Shown here in pieces: positions 5,049 through 6,734 of a stretch of DNA of 6,734 nucleotides. Within the stretch, counting starts at the first letter, position 1. Every line of letters starts with the position of its first letter. The position numbers and the translations under genes were made by a program. Source of the stretch: CF-72 sp051006215 (lineage in GTDB: Bacteria > Chloroflexota > UBA6077 > CF-72); contig JBPCIO010000215.1 of the NCBI GenBank assembly GCA_051006215.1, positions 1-6,734 on the forward strand, in the 5' to 3' direction. The notes below the pieces were generated by a model that searched no databases, was not told the origin of the DNA, and saw only the letters and a program-made list of their open reading frames with translations.

Positions 5049-6041
5049 CTCTCACTCCAGCATTGCCAGTTGTCGACTTCAGCCGCATCGGTCCGGCGGT
5101 CGGGGCGCGTTTCCCAGAAGTCCAACTGCCCGATCAGACAGGACGCCCGGTGGACCTCCACGTTGCACGCGGCGGACGGCGTGCGTTGGTGATCGTGTAC
5201 CGCAGTGCACGCTGGTGACCCTTCTGCAAAGTACAGCTCGTGGAGCTGCAAGAGGCACGCCCCAAGCTCGAGGCTGATGGTGTAGCGCTGTTTGCGATCA
5301 GTTACGACAGTGTCGAAACCCTGGCGGGATTCGCCGACAAGCGCGGAATCACGTTCCCGTTGCTGTCCGACGCGGGCAGCCAGACCATTCGACAGCTCGG
5401 TTTATTGAACGAGCACCTCGTCGAGCAGCACGCCGCGTTCGGTATCACCACGCGCGACGACCAGCTTTGGCGTGGCGTACCCGGGCATGTTCCTGCTGGA
5501 CGAGCATGGCGTGGTCGTAAACAAGCAATTCGAGCAAAACTATCGGGTCCGTCCGACGGCCCGAATCATGGAGGAATTCGCGCTGGGTGCGGTGCACGAG
5601 CCTCGGTCCGACGCCAGCTCCGCGAGCACCGCAGAGCTCGGAATCCGCGCCTGGACGGATTCCCCGACCTATCGACCCTATCAGCAGGTCCGACTGCATC
5701 TGGACATGGACATTCCAGCAGGCCTCCACGTGTATGCGGCGCCGGCGCCGAACGGCTACACGCCGCTACGAGTCGAAGTCGAGCCACTCGACGGACTGAC
5801 TGCCGGCGGGCCCACATTTCCTCCATCGGTTCCATTCTGCGTCGCGGGGCTCGACGAAGCGTTCATGGTGTTCGAAGACGGGCTGCACGTACTGCTGCCG
5901 CTGCAATTCACGAAGAACCTGGGTCCAACCCGCTTGCAAGTACGTGTCGAATACCAGGCCTGCACTGCCACCACGTGTTTTGCACCCGCGAGTATTGGCT
6001 TCGAGCTGGACCTGAATGGATTGGATCTAATTCGAGATTGA
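5045..6041 (+). CDS. Selenocysteine redoxin (AhpC/TSA type) fused to a DsbD-alpha-like domain, with +1 shift
   Basis: A thioredoxin-fold redoxin of AhpC/TSA type, expected to reduce peroxides or disulfides. Codons 1-57 lead into R-S-A-R-W, then TGA (5216-5218, codon 58), then P-F-C-K-V-Q-L-V-E-L-Q. Cysteine relatives read S-A-D-W-C-P-F-C-K with Q-L-V-E-L-Q after it, so TGA stands exactly at the attacking cysteine and gives U58-P-F-C61. A SECIS-like hairpin follows. The domain continues through F-A-I-S-Y-D-S, the L-L-S-D strand and F-G-I-T-T-R-D-D-Q to CTT 5465-5467. The following part (G-V-A-Y-P-G-M-F-L-L-D-E-H-G) is one base on; skipping T5468 gives one continuous product of 331 residues. 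From about residue 195 the protein resembles the N-terminal domain of DsbD (P-A-G-L-H-V-Y, then Y-Q-A-C-T-A-T-T-C, Cys306 and Cys311), a likely electron relay. I see no signal peptide, which is odd for that domain. The gene is coupled to tetR by ATGA overlap. The extra base may be a sequence error, recent damage or recoding. Confidence 0.85.
5219..5255 (+). promoter_or_regulatory. Putative bacterial SECIS element of the redoxin gene
   Basis: CAGCTC (5234-5239) pairs perfectly with GAGCTG (5243-5248) around loop GTG (5240-5242). A lower helix can form between CCT(T)CT (5220-5225, one bulged T) and AGAGG (5251-5255), separated from the upper stem by an internal loop. The loop starts 21 bases after the TGA and its first base is G; both fit what is known of bacterial SECIS elements, which SelB binds to deliver Sec-tRNA. 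The stem overlaps codons for the conserved Q-L-V-E-L-Q, so part of the pairing could be incidental. Confidence 0.65.
5462..5471 (+). other. +1 frameshift site CAG-CTT-TGG-C in the redoxin gene
   Basis: The upstream frame reads D-D-Q then CTT-TGG; the continuation G-V-A-Y-P-G starts at GGC 5469. Removing one T of the TTT run, or a +1 slip of CTT onto TTT, joins the frames as D-D-Q-L-G-V-A-Y-P-G, the expected family sequence. CTT-TGG-C differs by one base from the release-factor-2 slip site CTT-TGA-C, but the stop codon and the upstream Shine-Dalgarno stimulator are absent. A one-base error or mutation is the simplest cause. Confidence 0.75.
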
Positions 6042-6050
6042 CACATCCTT

Positions 6051-6056
6051 AAGGAG
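6051..6056 (+). promoter_or_regulatory. Ribosome-binding site of the OsmC-like gene
   Basis: AAGGAG eight bases before ATG 6065. It is a strong, well-spaced site that sets the start in the segment before the in-frame TGA, not at the ATG directly after it. Confidence 0.8.
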
Positions 6057-6064
6057 CACCTTAT

Positions 6065-6568
6065 ATGGCTGAACCGTTCGAGTACGTGTCGCATTCGCGG
6101 CTGGAATACCACCACGGGTTCCGGCATGCGTACCTGGGTGACGTGCCGCAACCGGTTGTCTACGGCGTCCAGGGTGGCTTGCGGACCTACTACGGAGCGG
6201 GCGAAGGCCCGCCGGTGGCTTCGACGCTCGACCACATCGTGTCCGCTGTCGCGGGTTGAATGTTCGGCACGCTTGCCGGCGCCCTGTCAGGGCGCAAGAT
6301 TCCGTTCGACAGGGACAAGTTCACGGCTGCCGTCGACGGCCGTATCGTCGGAGTCGGTCGCACCATTCGCATCGAGTCGATCATCGTGCACTACGACGTC
6401 TGGGCATCATCCGAACATCGTGAGTCGATCGAACGCGCCCTGAGACTGCATCCCGAGGGATGCCCGGCGCACCAGAGCGTAAAGGACGCCATCGCCGTCA
6501 CGTGGGATGCGCGCCTGCACCTGGAAGACGAAGTCGTCGAAGTGCGTCAAGCGAACGTCGACGGCTAG
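6065..6568 (+). CDS. OsmC-like selenoprotein (thiol peroxidase family)
   Basis: OsmC/Ohr proteins reduce organic hydroperoxides with a pair of cysteines in the cytoplasm. Reading through TGA 6257-6259 (codon 65) gives a 167-residue protein, the usual size for the family. The part before (S-T-L-D-H-I-V-S-A-V-A-G) and the part after (M-F-G-T-L-A-G-A-L, then K-I-P) join in the same frame into the conserved central helix, where relatives read A-G-C followed by a similar T-G-T-L-A-G-A-L. The TGA replaces the peroxidatic cysteine. The second cysteine of the family is present as Cys133 in E-G-C-P-A-H-Q-S-V, giving a Sec-Cys pair. A hairpin suited to a SECIS lies 26 bases downstream. A conventional gene finder would split it into a 64-residue stub and a false 102-residue gene from the ATG right after the TGA. 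It lies 23 bases after the redoxin stop, hence in the same operon. Its TAG stop is part of a CTAG that borders an IS630-type end. OsmC-like selenoproteins are known from metagenome surveys, which supports the call. Confidence 0.87.
6272..6298 (+). promoter_or_regulatory. Putative bacterial SECIS element of the OsmC-like gene
   Basis: GCGCCCT (6279-6285) pairs perfectly with AGGGCGC (6289-6295) around loop GTC (6286-6288). Alternatively GCCCT/AGGGC with CTTGC (6272-6276) and GCAAG (6294-6298) gives two 5-pair helices around a 4-base bulge. The loop begins with G and starts 26 bases after the TGA, as expected for SelB recognition. Its loop (GUC) resembles that of the redoxin element (GUG). Confidence 0.7.
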
Positions 6569-6734
6569 TGGAGTGTCAGGCAACTTTTTGACCTGGATTC
6601 GAGTAATCGGATGCGGCTGGTGTGATGGTCGGTATTCCGCCTGTGGACGTAGCGGCGGAAGGCAACCGCCACGTCTACGTGGCTGGCGTAGTCGGATGCG
6701 TTCACCACGAATTCGCGCAAGGGTCGGAAGTGGC
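6565..6734 (-). mobile_element. IS630-type element end with transposase C-terminus, partial
   Basis: The minus strand from 6732 encodes 55 residues beginning H-F-R-P-L-R-E-F-V-V-N-A-S-D-Y, then R-R-Y-V-H-R-R-N, the typical C-terminal segment of IS630-family transposases after the last catalytic Glu. The rest of the gene lies beyond the window. The frame closes with TAG at 6565-6567, in a CTAG (6565-6568). IS630 elements insert at CTAG or TA, so this marks the probable element boundary: GTGTCAGGCAACTTTTTGAC at 6572-6591 would be its terminal sequence. The transposase stop and the osmC stop (6566-6568) share this CTAG on opposite strands, so the insertion left osmC intact. Confidence 0.7.

Noticed and set aside
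5216..6259. Alternative genetic code with TGA as Trp or Gly
   Set aside because: TGA ends tetR, the amidohydrolase and the redoxin normally, and both internal TGAs fall on catalytic cysteine positions.

Overview
The window is GC-rich bacterial DNA from an organism I cannot place by name. The gene content (a NusA-like RNA-binding protein, an amidohydrolase-2 protein, a CocE-type hydrolase remnant, an SH3-like protein, IS630 transposase pieces) would suit an uncultured soil or marine lineage; Chloroflexota is one guess, with weak support. Ordinary genes here end in TGA (tetR, the amidohydrolase, the redoxin), so TGA is a normal stop codon. It is nevertheless used twice inside genes, exactly where a catalytic cysteine belongs. 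This makes the organism a likely selenocysteine (Sec) user.

Left part (1-2528, plus strand): a leader region with short repeats and inverted repeats; a NusA-like protein in which the S1-like domain follows rather than precedes the two KH domains (559-1404); a 395-base gap with three palindromes; and an amidohydrolase-2 family protein that has lost several metal ligands (1800-2528).

Middle part (about 2530-4310, minus strand): a graveyard. It holds an IS630 transposase remnant, an SH3-like membrane-anchored protein broken by an amber codon and a frameshift, the C-terminal part of a CocE/NonD hydrolase, and a 19-residue stub of a DsbA-like protein that appears to be fused by deletion to the hydrolase remnant.

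Right part (4341-6568, plus strand) is the main interest: a compact operon of tetR, a redoxin-DsbD-alpha fusion, and an OsmC-like gene. tetR and the redoxin gene overlap by ATGA, and the third gene follows after 23 bases with a strong ribosome-binding site. The redoxin reads W-TGA-P-F-C where relatives have W-C-P-F-C, and the OsmC protein reads A-G-TGA-M where relatives have A-G-C. Each TGA is followed at a suitable distance by a perfect stem with a 3-base loop beginning with G, as expected of a bacterial SECIS element. Two near-identical 17-bp sites, one over a divergent promoter and one touching the tetR start codon, look like operators for the regulator, which itself carries cysteines. The reading is a TetR-controlled peroxide or electrophile defence operon built from two adjacent selenoproteins. 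The redoxin gene also carries one extra base (a +1 shift at CTT-TGG-C), which may be a sequence error, early decay or recoding.

The right edge is the C-terminal end of another IS630-type transposase on the minus strand. Its end abuts a CTAG that also supplies the osmC stop codon.
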